The notes: generated from the letters alone by a model not told the origin. A stretch of 64,000 nucleotides of DNA from Cochleicola gelatinilyticus (GCF_001637325.1 NZ_LRXL01000026.1:124001-188000); one strand, 5' to 3'. Shown: positions 16,273-25,352, counted from the stretch's first letter. Made by a program: numbers and translations.

Positions 16273-16962
16273 TTAAATGAGTTCTGAGGTAACGGTTCTT
16301 TTTTTATAATAGTGTACTGCAAAATACGCAAAAGAAAACTGAGCTATAATTTCAGAAAGATTCACTAGCCCCATTAATAATGGATGTTGAAAAAATAATT
16401 CATGAATGAGCGTACCAACCACGGTAATAATATAACAGCACCCTACTAGAAATAACGAAAGTCTTTTAGGATGTGTATTGAATGCCGCAATGTAAAAGCA
16501 TGAAGCTATGTAAACGATAAAAGTTGCAGAGACCAACCCAAATTGCACATATTCCTGTAAGCGATTAGTAAATATATTGAACATTAGAACCATGATATAA
16601 CCCACCCCAAATATCACAATACATGTGGTAATTATTTCGGGTAACTTAAACTTTAAAACGGTTTTTCCTAAAAAAGGATACACCACTACGATACCACTCG
16701 CAAAACAGACTGTAAAAAGAAAAACAATAAACTGATAATTTTCTTCAAACCCCTTAGCTACAAGGGTCTCTCCTACCATCGCACATACAAAAAACACCAA
16801 GACTGGTATTTTTATATGTTTTACCGATACAATGTAATAGGCTAAAAGCAACAAATGAAATATAGGTTTTATATTTACAGTAAACTCATTACCTAATAGA
16901 ATAGATATCACTACAGATGTAATTCCTACAGCAAATATTAAAAGACTATAAACTTGTGACAA
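16273..16962 (-). CDS. Uncharacterised multi-pass membrane protein
   Basis: 229 residues from a TTG start at 16962; the frame is closed by a stop three codons upstream, so no other start is available. About seven or eight hydrophobic segments run through nearly the whole length, with a short basic tail (KKRTVTSELI). The KPIFHLLLLAYYI segment and the overall plan resemble the YhhN/lysoplasmalogenase-like family, but the match is weak and I would not assign an activity. It lies between tonB and folC on the same strand and ends about 10 bases before the probable folC start, which suggests coupled expression with folC. Confidence 0.6.
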   Translation of the reverse strand: MSQVYSLLIFAVGITSVVISILLGNEFTVNIKPIFHLLLLAYYIVSVKHIKIPVLVFFVCAMVGETLVAKGFEENYQFIVFLFTVCFASGIVVVYPFLGKTVLKFKLPEIITTCIVIFGVGYIMVLMFNIFTNRLQEYVQFGLVSATFIVYIASCFYIAAFNTHPKRLSLFLVGCCYIITVVGTLIHELFFQHPLLMGLVNLSEIIAQFSFAYFAVHYYKKRTVTSELI

Positions 16963-17019
16963 CGGCTTCTAAGATTATTTAAAGCCGTAATGTAAGAAAA
17001 ATCTTAAAAACAGATTAAC

Positions 17020-17841
17020 TTATTCGGAGAGACTAAAGCGGTATATGATCTTTCCTATTTGTTTTGCAGGTGCTTTATCGTCGCTATTAAAACGCGTGGC
17101 CATTGCTGCCCTTTTAGCGGGTTCTAACAAACATCGTGAGTTATTAGTAGTACCCCGCACTCCTGGTGTTGCTTTAATAACATTTCCATTTCTATCTACT
17201 TCGATACTAACAACAACTACGCCTGCTTCATTGCAATCTTGAACAAATTTTTCTTTATTAAGTGCCTTACGCCCACCTAAAAGATAATTTCCGTCACCAT
17301 CAAGACCCTTTCCAGTACCGTAATAACTACTTGCGTTTGGATCGCCATTGGGGTCGCCTTTGTCACCAGGCATTTTATCGTTTCCCTCTCCTCCCTTTGC
17401 CGTACCATCGCTTTTAGGACCATTGATTAAACTAGACAATGCATCTTTGGTGGATTTGTCGGGAGTGGGGTCTGGTTTTTTAACGGGTTCTTTTTTGGGT
17501 TGCTCTTTTACTGGAGTTTCCTTTTGTTCTTTTACAGGTTTCTCTTTTTTAATAACGGGAGCATCTTCGGTATTTTGTGTGACGACCTCTTCTTTGATTT
17601 CTGCCTTCGGCTGGGTTACAGGTTCGGGATTTGATTGTTTTGGAGCGGACTGAATTTTTTCTCTCGGCTGGACATTTCCACTTCCTGTCTCGGTGGTTCC
17701 AAAATTTACAGCGATTCCATTTTCTGGTGGAGGATCTAAATACGTTAAACCCACATAAAATAATAATAGTAGCACCAGCACGTGAAGAATCACTGTGATG
17801 ATCATACTTTTTCTCTTATGTTTTGTATTTAGTAGGCTCAA
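17020..17841 (-). CDS. tonB: Energy transducer TonB
   Basis: 273 residues. TonB spans the periplasm and passes proton-motive force from ExbB/ExbD to outer-membrane TonB-dependent transporters. A short basic cytoplasmic head (KHKRKS) precedes one transmembrane helix (about residues 14-34). Then comes a long Pro/Lys/Glu-rich periplasmic spacer (residues 60-145), a Gly/Asp-rich stretch, and a C-terminal TonB-like domain (residues 195-273) ending in GKIIYRFSLSE. The start is TTG at 17841; the first ATG would remove the basic head. It is the last gene of the exbB-exbD-tonB set, separated from exbD by 92 bases that hold a structured element. Confidence 0.85.
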   Translation of the reverse strand: MSLLNTKHKRKSMIITVILHVLVLLLLFYVGLTYLDPPPENGIAVNFGTTETGSGNVQPREKIQSAPKQSNPEPVTQPKAEIKEEVVTQNTEDAPVIKKEKPVKEQKETPVKEQPKKEPVKKPDPTPDKSTKDALSSLINGPKSDGTAKGGEGNDKMPGDKGDPNGDPNASSYYGTGKGLDGDGNYLLGGRKALNKEKFVQDCNEAGVVVVSIEVDRNGNVIKATPGVRGTTNNSRCLLEPAKRAAMATRFNSDDKAPAKQIGKIIYRFSLSE

Positions 17842-17869
17842 GGAATGTTTTATTTATTTTTTTGCAAGA

Positions 17870-17914
17870 GGGATAGAATACGCTACCGTGTAGCGATGAT
17901 AGCCCGACCCGACC
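17870..17914 (+). repeat. Structured GGGATAG...AGCCCG intergenic element, copy B
   Basis: The plus strand reads GGGATAG (17870-17876), then a CGCTAC/GTAGCG hairpin (17881-17886 with 17890-17895), then AGCGATGATAGCCCG ending at 17906, followed by ACCCGACC. The same frame words occur in a second copy at 25420-25486. It sits between exbD and tonB and is antisense to that operon if read in this direction. Confidence 0.55.
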
Positions 17915-17933
17915 TAGGGTCTTGCCACATTAA

Positions 17934-18326
17934 TTAATTAGGCCGTACTGCTAAAACGACTTTATAACTATTTTTATTGGCAATGTCCATCACAAAAACA
18001 GCGTCTTCGATCGGAACCCCTTCTTCAGCACGGAGGATAATCGTGGGATCCTCTGTTCCGGCTAGTACCGTTTTTAATTCTTTTTCTATACTGTATTCGC
18101 TTACTCGTTCTTTGTTAACGTAGTAGGCACCGTCTTTGGTTATACTTACGGAAGCTTTCTGTACGTTGGTACTTTTCCCTTTTGCCTTTGGCAGAATAAG
18201 GTCAAGCGCATCGGGGGTAATTGCAGGCGATGTTAATAGAAAAAATACCAGCAACAGAAATACAATATCTGTCATGGAACTCATGCTAAATTCGGCACTT
18301 ACTTTATTTCTTCCTCGTAAATTCAT
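17934..18326 (-). CDS. exbD: Biopolymer transport protein ExbD
   Basis: 130 residues. ExbD has one transmembrane helix and a periplasmic domain and works with ExbB as the ion-driven motor for TonB. The helix (about residues 18-38) begins SMTDIVFLLLVFFLL and contains Asp20, the ion-pathway aspartate of the family. The periplasmic part includes VNKERVSEYSIEKEL and ends in VVLAVRPN. Its ATG overlaps the exbB stop codon by one base (TAATG), so translation is coupled. Only one exbD is present; flavobacteria often have two in tandem. Confidence 0.9.
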   Translation of the reverse strand: MNLRGRNKVSAEFSMSSMTDIVFLLLVFFLLTSPAITPDALDLILPKAKGKSTNVQKASVSITKDGAYYVNKERVSEYSIEKELKTVLAGTEDPTIILRAEEGVPIEDAVFVMDIANKNSYKVVLAVRPN

Positions 18327-19024
18327 TACGCCGGTTCGTTTAAGATGTCTAAAAAGTCGACTGCCGTAGCTTCCATTTGGTGCACCACTTTATCTGTTTT
18401 AACTACGATGTGGTTGTACCCCATATAGGCGATAATTCCAACAATTAATCCAGCAACTGTGGTTGTCATGGCGGTGTAAATTCCTTCGGCTAAGGTTCCC
18501 ATTTCCGCTTGTCCACTGCTGGTTGCTAATTGGTGAAAAGCCAATACCATACCAATTACGGTACCTAAGAAACCAATCATAGGTGCTGCTCCGGCAATGG
18601 TTGCAAGCACACTTACATTTTTCTCTAATTTGTATACTTCAAGTTTCCCTGCGTTCTCGATCGCTGTATTAATGTCTTCTAACGGACTTCCGATTCTTGA
18701 TATACCTTTTTCGGTAAGTCGCGACACTGGTGTGTTTTGCTGTGCGCAAAGTACTTTTGCCGCTTGAATATTCCCGGTTGCTACGTTATCTCTAATTTGA
18801 TTCATAAAATTACCATCTACATTGGAGACTGCTTTTATAGCAAACAAACGTTCAAAATAAATATATACTGCTACAAAAAGTAAAATAAATAGAACGCCAA
18901 TTATGACTTGTCCTGCGACACCTCCATTTAGGAGCAGTTCCATGACAGAAAGGGTTTTTTCTTCAGGGATTGTTTCCAGGTCTTGAGCAATTTCGGCTCC
19001 TTCCTGAATTAGAAAGTTAAGCAT
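18326..19024 (-). CDS. exbB: ExbB/TolQ/MotA-type proton channel protein
   Basis: 232 residues. There are three transmembrane helices: about residues 35-60 (VIIGVLFILLFVAVYIYFER), 135-165 (IAGAAPMIGFLGTVIGMVLA) and 185-210 (TTTVAGLIVGIIAYMGY). The GFLGTVIGM segment and the following TTVAGLIVGI helix are the hallmarks of the MotA/TolQ/ExbB family. It forms the inner-membrane stator that energises TonB. The short acidic N-terminus (QEGAEIAQDLETIPEE) is typical of flavobacterial members. The gene comes 47 bases after nhaD and overlaps exbD by one base. Confidence 0.9.
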   Translation of the reverse strand: MLNFLIQEGAEIAQDLETIPEEKTLSVMELLLNGGVAGQVIIGVLFILLFVAVYIYFERLFAIKAVSNVDGNFMNQIRDNVATGNIQAAKVLCAQQNTPVSRLTEKGISRIGSPLEDINTAIENAGKLEVYKLEKNVSVLATIAGAAPMIGFLGTVIGMVLAFHQLATSSGQAEMGTLAEGIYTAMTTTVAGLIVGIIAYMGYNHIVVKTDKVVHQMEATAVDFLDILNEPA

Positions 19025-19071
19025 AGTGTGTTTCGGTTTTTAAGAATAACGAATGGGTTTACTATAAATTG

Positions 19072-20454
19072 TTAGGTGTGGGCAAATAACACTCTTTCTA
19101 TTAAAAGGAAGACTCCTGCTCCAGCAATAAACCCAATAAAAGCAAGCCATGTAATCTTTTTAAGATACCAGATAAAATCGATACGCTCCATTCCCATGGC
19201 TGCAACTCCTGCGGCAGAACCAATAATAAGCATACTTCCTCCTGTACCAGCAGAATAGGCTATAAAATGCCACAATACCGAATCGGTTGGTGAATCGTAC
19301 ATTCCCATAGAGGCCGCTACTAATGGCACATTATCGATTATTGCAGAAAGTACTCCTAATAAAATTACAACCACATCCTGATTAGGAATTGCGGCTTGCA
19401 ATACTTCTGCCAAATAACGCAATGTTCCTACTGGATCACCATTTTCAGCAACTCCATATACTAAACTTTCCAGTCCAGCTACTGCCATTAGAATTCCTAA
19501 GAAGAACAGGATACTAGATATTTCAATTCGTGATAAGGCTTTATGGGCTGAATATAAGTGACGACGTTCTTTTGAAAAGTCCTCTTCAGGGTGAATATAT
19601 TCTGAAACTAACCATACAACTCCCAAAGCAAGCATCATTCCTACATAAGGAGGTAGATGAGTAAGTGTTTTAAATACTGGTACTGAAACGATCATACCCA
19701 ATCCTAAAAAGAGCATTGTCTTACTACTTAAAAGACGCTCAGCAACTTCATCTGAGGAGCTATCTACCTGTATTTGTCCTCGGAAGGCTGGCAAATAACT
19801 TGCAATAAAAAAGGGTATAACAAAACAAACGATTGATGGAATGACCACGTATTCTATAAGTCCGGCGGCTGTCACATTGTCTGCGATCCAGAGCATAGTG
19901 GTTGTTACATCTCCAATTGGCGACCAAGCTCCACCTGCATTCGCGGCAATCACAACCATGGCAGCGTACCATAGGCGTTGTTCTCGAACTACAATAAGCT
20001 TTCTTAGTAATGTAATTAATACAATTGTTGCAGTTAGGTTATCGATAATTGCTGATAAGATAAATGCAAGAATCCCTATAATCCATAATAATTTTCTCCT
20101 GCTCTTGGTCTTTACAGCACCTTTTAATACTTCAAAACCACGGTGTAAATCGATGATCTCAACAATCGTCATAGCACCAATTAGGAAAATTAGAATCTCT
20201 GCAGTTTTACCAAGATGATGCAATAAAGTATTATCAAAGCCTTCTTCTGCAGCCTCTCCTCCTTTAAGGAAATTATATGCATGTTCATGGGTGTCGATAA
20301 CATCGAACCAGCCGGCATGAAAACCTATAGCTAATACTGCCCATATTAAAGCTGCCATAATCAAGGCAGGCACAGTTTTATCTAATTTTAAAGGGTGCTC
20401 GAGGGTAATTGAAAGATACCCAATAATGAAAATTAAAATAATAATCGATTCCAT
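19072..20454 (-). CDS. nhaD: Sodium/proton antiporter NhaD
   Basis: 460 residues with about 12 hydrophobic segments of the ion-transporter superfamily. Diagnostic stretches are SAIIDNLTATIVLITLLRK and, in the second half, LLGVLSAIIDNVPLVAASMG: the paired IIDN motifs of inverted repeats. Between them lie ANAGGAWSPIGDVTTTMLW and, later, SAGTGGSMLIIGSAAGVAA. NhaD exports sodium in exchange for protons at the inner membrane and is widespread in marine bacteria. It is directly upstream of exbB on the same strand, 44 bases after the dehydrogenase gene. Co-transcription with exbB-exbD-tonB is plausible. Confidence 0.9.
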   Translation of the reverse strand: MESIIILIFIIGYLSITLEHPLKLDKTVPALIMAALIWAVLAIGFHAGWFDVIDTHEHAYNFLKGGEAAEEGFDNTLLHHLGKTAEILIFLIGAMTIVEIIDLHRGFEVLKGAVKTKSRRKLLWIIGILAFILSAIIDNLTATIVLITLLRKLIVVREQRLWYAAMVVIAANAGGAWSPIGDVTTTMLWIADNVTAAGLIEYVVIPSIVCFVIPFFIASYLPAFRGQIQVDSSSDEVAERLLSSKTMLFLGLGMIVSVPVFKTLTHLPPYVGMMLALGVVWLVSEYIHPEEDFSKERRHLYSAHKALSRIEISSILFFLGILMAVAGLESLVYGVAENGDPVGTLRYLAEVLQAAIPNQDVVVILLGVLSAIIDNVPLVAASMGMYDSPTDSVLWHFIAYSAGTGGSMLIIGSAAGVAAMGMERIDFIWYLKKITWLAFIGFIAGAGVFLLIERVLFAHT

Positions 20455-20498
20455 AGAAAATGAGGTTGGATTAGATTATGATCGAAACCATAATCATG

Positions 20499-21725
20499 TT
20501 ATAATAATTGTTTAAGTGCTATTTCGAAAGCAGTTTTACTAATATTAGTCTTTGTACTATTGTTGTCGAATGTGTTCTGAATGGCATTGCGAATGGTCAT
20601 TGAGGTGTCATTAAAGATGGCCTCATCGGTCATTTGTACTTTCCGTTCCATAAAATAAGCAAACACTCTTGCCATTCCACAGTTGCTAATAAAATCGGGA
20701 ATAAGGCTCACACGTTCGTCTGTGAATTCCATAATAGAACCAAAGAAAATTTCTTTGTCGGCAAATGGAACATTGGCACCACAGCTAATTACTTCAAGTC
20801 CTGTATCGATCATTGAAGCAATTTGTTCTTTGGTAATTAGACGAGAGGCAGCACATGGTGCAAACACCTCACATTCTAATGTCCATATTTTTTCATTTAT
20901 TTCTTCAAAAGAAAGCATATTGTCAGCCTTAAGCGTATTGCCATCTTTTCTTAAAAAAAGTTGTTGTATCTCTTCAAAAGAAAAACCGTCTTTATTTATA
21001 ACCCCTCCAACACGGTCTATAATTCCTACCACTTTAGCTCCCATTTGTGCTAAATAATAGGCTGCTGCTGCTCCTACATTACCAAAACCTTGTACTATAG
21101 CACGTTTGCCTTTTACATCACCTCCATAAATATCGTAATAATGACGTACTGCTTCGGCGACACCGTATCCTGTGATCATGTCGGCAACGGTATACTTTCG
21201 TGATACATCTGGTGAATACGTTTGATTTTCCAATACTTTAATTACTCCCTGACGTAATTGACCGATGCGATTTATTTTATCAGCTTCTGAAGGTGTAAAA
21301 TGGCCGTTAAAAACTCCTTCTTGCGGATGCCAAACACCGCTTTCTTCGGTAATTGGAATTACTTCATGAATTTCATCTACATTAAGATCTCCACCCGTAC
21401 CATAATATGCTTTTAGCAATGGGGAAACTGCTTTATACCAGCGCTCCAAAACTCCTTTTTTACGAGGGTCACTTGGATCGAAATTAATTCCCGATTTTGC
21501 ACCCCCAATAGCAGGGCCTGACACGGTAAATTTAACCTCCATAGTTTTAGCCAGTGAAAGGACTTCATTTTCGTTGAGACCTTCCCTCATTCTCGTACCA
21601 CCACCAGCGGCACCTCCTCGTAAGGAATTAATCACCGTCCAGCCTTCGGCTTCTGTTTCGGGGTCGTTCCAGTGAAAAACAATTTCGGGTTCTTTATTTT
21701 CGTACTTGGTAAGTAATTCTTTCAT
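20499..21725 (-). CDS. Glu/Leu/Phe/Val dehydrogenase family protein
   Basis: 408 residues. It catalyses reversible NAD(P)-dependent oxidative deamination of an amino acid. The dimerisation/catalytic domain has GGAAGGGTRM and the catalytic-site lysine Lys77 in GPAIGGAKSGINFDP; GTGGDLNVDE follows. The Rossmann half begins at RAIVQGFGNVGAAAAYYLAQ. The length, shorter than typical glutamate dehydrogenases (about 450), and the motif style fit the leucine/phenylalanine dehydrogenase-like branch common in flavobacteria, but specificity cannot be read with confidence. A TATATTTG box (21782-21775) lies about 50 bases upstream of the start. The next gene downstream is nhaD. Confidence 0.85.
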   Translation of the reverse strand: MKELLTKYENKEPEIVFHWNDPETEAEGWTVINSLRGGAAGGGTRMREGLNENEVLSLAKTMEVKFTVSGPAIGGAKSGINFDPSDPRKKGVLERWYKAVSPLLKAYYGTGGDLNVDEIHEVIPITEESGVWHPQEGVFNGHFTPSEADKINRIGQLRQGVIKVLENQTYSPDVSRKYTVADMITGYGVAEAVRHYYDIYGGDVKGKRAIVQGFGNVGAAAAYYLAQMGAKVVGIIDRVGGVINKDGFSFEEIQQLFLRKDGNTLKADNMLSFEEINEKIWTLECEVFAPCAASRLITKEQIASMIDTGLEVISCGANVPFADKEIFFGSIMEFTDERVSLIPDFISNCGMARVFAYFMERKVQMTDEAIFNDTSMTIRNAIQNTFDNNSTKTNISKTAFEIALKQLL

Positions 21726-22150
21726 TAAATGGGTGGTTATACAACTTCTTGAAATAGATTATGAAGTTGGAAGACAAATATAAAAAACTTCAAAAGGGAT
21801 TTAGCTCAATTTTAGAGAATTTTATTTATCACAAAATAAATAGATCCGATTCATCTAATTCAATTAATAAAGTTACTTCAAAAAATATTTTATAAAGTTT
21901 TTTTAAGTCATTAAAATTACTTTTAAACAGTTCTTTAATTATAATTAATGAATTTATAATGTTAGGATATGCATTCTTTTTTGAAGCTATTACTTTATAT
22001 AAAACAAATGCACCCATTACCTCTCATCGATAAAAAAGGAGTTTCGTCGAAAAAATTAACATTTTATCGAAATATTATTTTTTCATTTTAAAAAAAAAGG
22101 TGTAGTGAACTGATAGTTATATATTTGGCTCCCTAAAGACCCCAAATCTT
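21726..22150. other. Divergent intergenic region, no convincing gene
   Basis: 425 very AT-rich bases between the dehydrogenase (minus) and the secreted protein (plus). On the minus strand TATATTTG (21782-21775) and on the plus strand TATATTTG (22120-22127) look like minus-7 boxes for the two flanking genes. Neither has a TTG at 19 bases. A 62-codon frame at 21829-22017 (minus) is low-complexity and is not called a gene. Confidence 0.5.
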
Positions 22151-22903
22151 ATGACTAATTTTCTAAAATTATCACTTTTTTTTAGTTATTTTATTGTCCA
22201 AGCTCAAGTAGGCGTTAACACAACTACTATTAGTGATGGAGTGATGTTACAAATAGAAAGTTCCAATTCTGGTGTCCTATTACCAAGAGTAGCTTTGGTT
22301 TCCAGATCGGCAACTACACCACTCACGGGTACATTAACTACTGGAACTTTAGTTTTTAATACGGCTGTGTCGGGCGTTTTCCCTAACAATGTAATACCTG
22401 GATTTTATTTTTGGGATGTTAATCAATGGCGTAATATTAACGACACGAAGGTTAATAGAACCGTTAAATTTTCTAACGCAAGTACCTCATTAAATACAGA
22501 CTTTAATAGTTCTTCCACTACAGGAACCCGAATCGATATATTTGGTACGCAACGATGGAATGAGGACACTACTCTGTATCAATTTATAAATGATGAACAA
22601 GTTCGAATTTTAGATTCAGGGTATTATGAGGTAACAGTTAATCTATCCTTAAATTCAGATCGCATAGAGCGTTATATTGAATTACGTCTTCAACTTAATG
22701 GCACTAGTACTGGAGACCGCGTGTATGGAGTAGCACCAGAAGATTCTGGTAATGGGGGCGATTTTTCAATTCATTTTACACAAACAATTCAAATAAACGC
22801 CAATCAAATCTTAAGCCTTCGTTCTTTTAGACGCGGTGATGATGATCCTATTAATTTTAAAGACACTGGAACTTCAAGTATTACGATTCGAAAAATAAGA
22901 TGA
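22151..22903 (+). CDS. Secreted surface-type protein with QVGVNTTT N-terminal module
   Basis: 250 residues, uncharacterised. A signal peptide (about residues 1-18, ending VQA) is followed at the mature N-terminus by QVGVNTTTISDGVMLQIES, then SGVLLPRVAL, GTLVFNTA and GFYFWDVNQWRNI. This roughly 85-residue opening recurs in many secreted flavobacterial proteins and in the two neighbours at 53-54.7 kb here. The second half (about residues 100-250) looks like an all-beta domain, with YYEVTVNLSLNS and an ending in TIRKIR, reminiscent of TNF/C1q-type jelly rolls, but this is only a shape impression. No T9SS sorting domain is visible. It converges on anmK with 13 bases between. Confidence 0.65.
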   Translation: MTNFLKLSLFFSYFIVQAQVGVNTTTISDGVMLQIESSNSGVLLPRVALVSRSATTPLTGTLTTGTLVFNTAVSGVFPNNVIPGFYFWDVNQWRNINDTKVNRTVKFSNASTSLNTDFNSSSTTGTRIDIFGTQRWNEDTTLYQFINDEQVRILDSGYYEVTVNLSLNSDRIERYIELRLQLNGTSTGDRVYGVAPEDSGNGGDFSIHFTQTIQINANQILSLRSFRRGDDDPINFKDTGTSSITIRKIR

Positions 22904-22916
22904 TGTTGAAAGGCTC

Positions 22917-23984
22917 CTACGATTTACGGGGATAAACAGTTCCCGAAGAATGATCCTTATTTGCGCCGGTTACGCTCGACAAACAATTTACCTCATTGCG
23001 TAGTTTTAATAGGCCCAATAAACCAAATATTAACGCTTCTTTATATTCTATAATTTCTTCGGAAGGAATCACAATTGCTACTGTTGTGTGTACTTTTAAT
23101 CTTGAAATTAAAAAATCGTTATACGCTCCTCCCCCTGTAATTAATACTGAAGCTTCCTCTTTAAACTGAGCCGCAATTTGTAGGGCACAATGTTCAACAA
23201 ACGTTCTTAAAAGGTCTTTTTCAGACAATTCTGAAGCCTCTAATATCGGAAAGACTTGATCTTGAACCCATTCTAGCCCTAACGATTTTGGCGCACTTTG
23301 TTTATAGAAATCTAATTCATTTAATCTTTTTAAAAGTGCTTCATTTAAGGCACCCGACGCTGCTATATTCCCTTTATCATCGTAAGGAAATCCCAGTTTT
23401 TCTACCAAAGAATTCAGTACAATATTCACCGGACAAATATCGTACGCAATGCGTTTGCCATTTACTTCCGAAGAAATATTTGCAAATCCACCAAGGTTTA
23501 AACAATAGTCATATTCAGAAAAAAGCAATCGATCTCCAATAGGAACCAAAGGAGCTCCTTGCCCGCCCAGAGCAACATCTTGCACTCTAAAGTCACACAC
23601 CACTTGCTCATTTATGGCATTTGCCAATTCCGGCAGATTTCCGATTTGAAACGTAACTCCCTGCTCCGGCTGATGTAAAATTGTATGTCCATGACTACAA
23701 ACCGCATCAAGATCTGTAATATGGTTCTTTTTAATAAATGATAAAATTACCTTGGAGAGATACACGGTATAGTCTTTATCAAGTTGTATTAATTCAGCTT
23801 CAGAGTTGGTAATACCCTGAGTGAGCTTTTGTTTCCATGTTGCCGCATACGCAATGGTTTCACAAGTTTTAATTACAAAATCCCATAGTCCTTTTTCAGA
23901 AACAAATAAATCAACCTCCACCAAATCGATCCCGTCGAGGGATGTTCCGCTCATAATTCCTAGTATGTGGTACTGTTCTTTCAT
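22917..23984 (-). CDS. anmK: Anhydro-N-acetylmuramic acid kinase
   Basis: 355 residues. AnmK phosphorylates and hydrolyses 1,6-anhydro-MurNAc during peptidoglycan recycling in the cytoplasm. Family marks are GIMSGTSLDGIDLVEVDL at the start, the ATP/sugar kinase motif CSHGHTILHQPEQG, FRVQDVALGGQGAPLVP, LNLGGFANIS, and VLITGGGAYNDFL near the end. The length is as expected. It is divergent from the acyl-CoA dehydrogenase and convergent with the secreted-protein gene. No other recycling genes are adjacent. Confidence 0.93.
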   Translation of the reverse strand: MKEQYHILGIMSGTSLDGIDLVEVDLFVSEKGLWDFVIKTCETIAYAATWKQKLTQGITNSEAELIQLDKDYTVYLSKVILSFIKKNHITDLDAVCSHGHTILHQPEQGVTFQIGNLPELANAINEQVVCDFRVQDVALGGQGAPLVPIGDRLLFSEYDYCLNLGGFANISSEVNGKRIAYDICPVNIVLNSLVEKLGFPYDDKGNIAASGALNEALLKRLNELDFYKQSAPKSLGLEWVQDQVFPILEASELSEKDLLRTFVEHCALQIAAQFKEEASVLITGGGAYNDFLISRLKVHTTVAIVIPSEEIIEYKEALIFGLLGLLKLRNEVNCLSSVTGANKDHSSGTVYPRKS

Positions 23985-24142
23985 GGTCTATTAAATAAAT
24001 AATATATTGCTCGACATCGCGTATGCTACGTAATTCGTTCCCGAAAGATACAAATCGAAAGAAGCGGAACACACTAATTTTTCAAATAATTAAATAGGTA
24101 TATTTTCAATATCAATCGTTTTCGATTTTCTTTTTTTAGAAG

Positions 24143-24150
24143 TACCTTTG
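24143..24150 (+). promoter_or_regulatory. Probable minus-7 box for the acyl-CoA dehydrogenase gene
   Basis: TACCTTTG matches TAnnTTTG, 38 bases before the ATG. At 19 bases upstream the sequence is TTC instead of TTG, so the minus-33 half is one base off. Confidence 0.5.
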
Positions 24151-24188
24151 CATCACTTTTTTAAAACTAATTCAAACGATATACTAGC

Positions 24189-25331
24189 ATGGATTTTAGT
24201 CTTTCCGAAGAGCACTTAATGATTCGCGACGCAGCACGTGATTTCGCTAAAACCGAATTATTACCCGGTGTCATAGAACGTGATAACGAACAACGCTTTC
24301 CAGCCGAACAGGTAAAAAAAATGGGAGAGCTAGGATTTCTAGGCATGATGGTCGACCCAAAGTACGGCGGTGGCGGAATGGATACGATTTCGTATGCGAT
24401 TGTTGTGGAAGAATTAAGTAAAATTGATGCTTCGTGTTCGGTGATTGTTTCTGTAAATAATTCATTAGTATGTTACGGAATTGAAGCCTACGGAACCGAA
24501 GATCAAAAACAAAAATACCTTACCAAATTAGCGACCGGTGAAAAATTAGGAGCGTTCTGCCTAAGCGAACCGGAAGCAGGAAGTGATGCAACTTCGCAAC
24601 GCACTACAGCGATCGACAAAGGCGATCACTACGTACTTAACGGAACAAAAAACTGGATCACCAACGGAGGTTCTGCAGATTATTATCTAGTAATCGCACA
24701 AACCGATAAAGAGAAAAAACACAAAGGAATTAATGCTTTTATCGTTGAAAAAGGCTGGGAAGGATTTGAAGTAGGTCCTAAAGAGGACAAACTCGGAATT
24801 CGCGGAAGCGACACCCACACCCTTAATTTTAACGACGTAAAAGTTCCTAAAGAAAACCGCATTGGCGAAGAAGGATTCGGATTCAAATTCGCAATGAAAA
24901 CTCTTGCCGGAGGACGTATTGGTATCGCCGCTCAAGCTTTAGGAATTGCAGCAGGTGCGTACGATCTAGCGCGAGAATACAGTAAAGTGCGTAAAACGTT
25001 CGGAACCGAAATCTGTAATCATCAGGCCATCGCTTTTAAACTTGCCGACATGCACACCAGCATCGAAGCAGCACGTCACTTGGTAATGAAAGCAGCTTGG
25101 GACAAAGACCAAGGTAACAACTACGACATGAGTGGTGCTATGGCAAAATTATACGCTTCACAAGTGGCAATGGATGTTTCGGTAGAAGCTGTTCAGGTAC
25201 ACGGTGGAAACGGATTCGTAAAAGAATACCACGTAGAACGTATGATGCGTGACGCAAAGATCACACAGATCTACGAAGGGACTTCAGAAATACAAAAGAT
25301 CGTAATTTCTAGAGGACTATTAAGAGACTAA
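24189..25331 (+). CDS. Acyl-CoA dehydrogenase (short/branched-chain type)
   Basis: 380 residues, the normal length. It introduces a double bond at C2-C3 of acyl-CoA with FAD and passes electrons to an electron-transfer flavoprotein. It shows the N-terminal helical domain, the FAD/substrate motif GAFCLSEPEAGSDATSQRTT, WITNGGSADYYLV, and the C-terminal QVHGGNGFVKEYHVERMMRD. The probable catalytic base is Glu363 in QIYEGTSEIQ, the position used in short-chain, butyryl- and glutaryl-type enzymes. Specificity (butyryl, isobutyryl and so on) is not resolvable. It stands alone with its own promoter box and terminator; codon use is noticeably GC-richer than its neighbours, suggesting high expression. 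Confidence 0.92.
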   Translation: MDFSLSEEHLMIRDAARDFAKTELLPGVIERDNEQRFPAEQVKKMGELGFLGMMVDPKYGGGGMDTISYAIVVEELSKIDASCSVIVSVNNSLVCYGIEAYGTEDQKQKYLTKLATGEKLGAFCLSEPEAGSDATSQRTTAIDKGDHYVLNGTKNWITNGGSADYYLVIAQTDKEKKHKGINAFIVEKGWEGFEVGPKEDKLGIRGSDTHTLNFNDVKVPKENRIGEEGFGFKFAMKTLAGGRIGIAAQALGIAAGAYDLAREYSKVRKTFGTEICNHQAIAFKLADMHTSIEAARHLVMKAAWDKDQGNNYDMSGAMAKLYASQVAMDVSVEAVQVHGGNGFVKEYHVERMMRDAKITQIYEGTSEIQKIVISRGLLRD

Positions 25332-25352
25332 ATCTAAAAACACTTATAGAAG

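Noticed and set aside
21829-22017. 62-codon minus-strand frame in AT-rich DNA
   Set aside because: Low-complexity Ile/Leu/Lys/Asn composition as expected from random AT-rich sequence; no signal peptide, motif or promoter geometry supports it.
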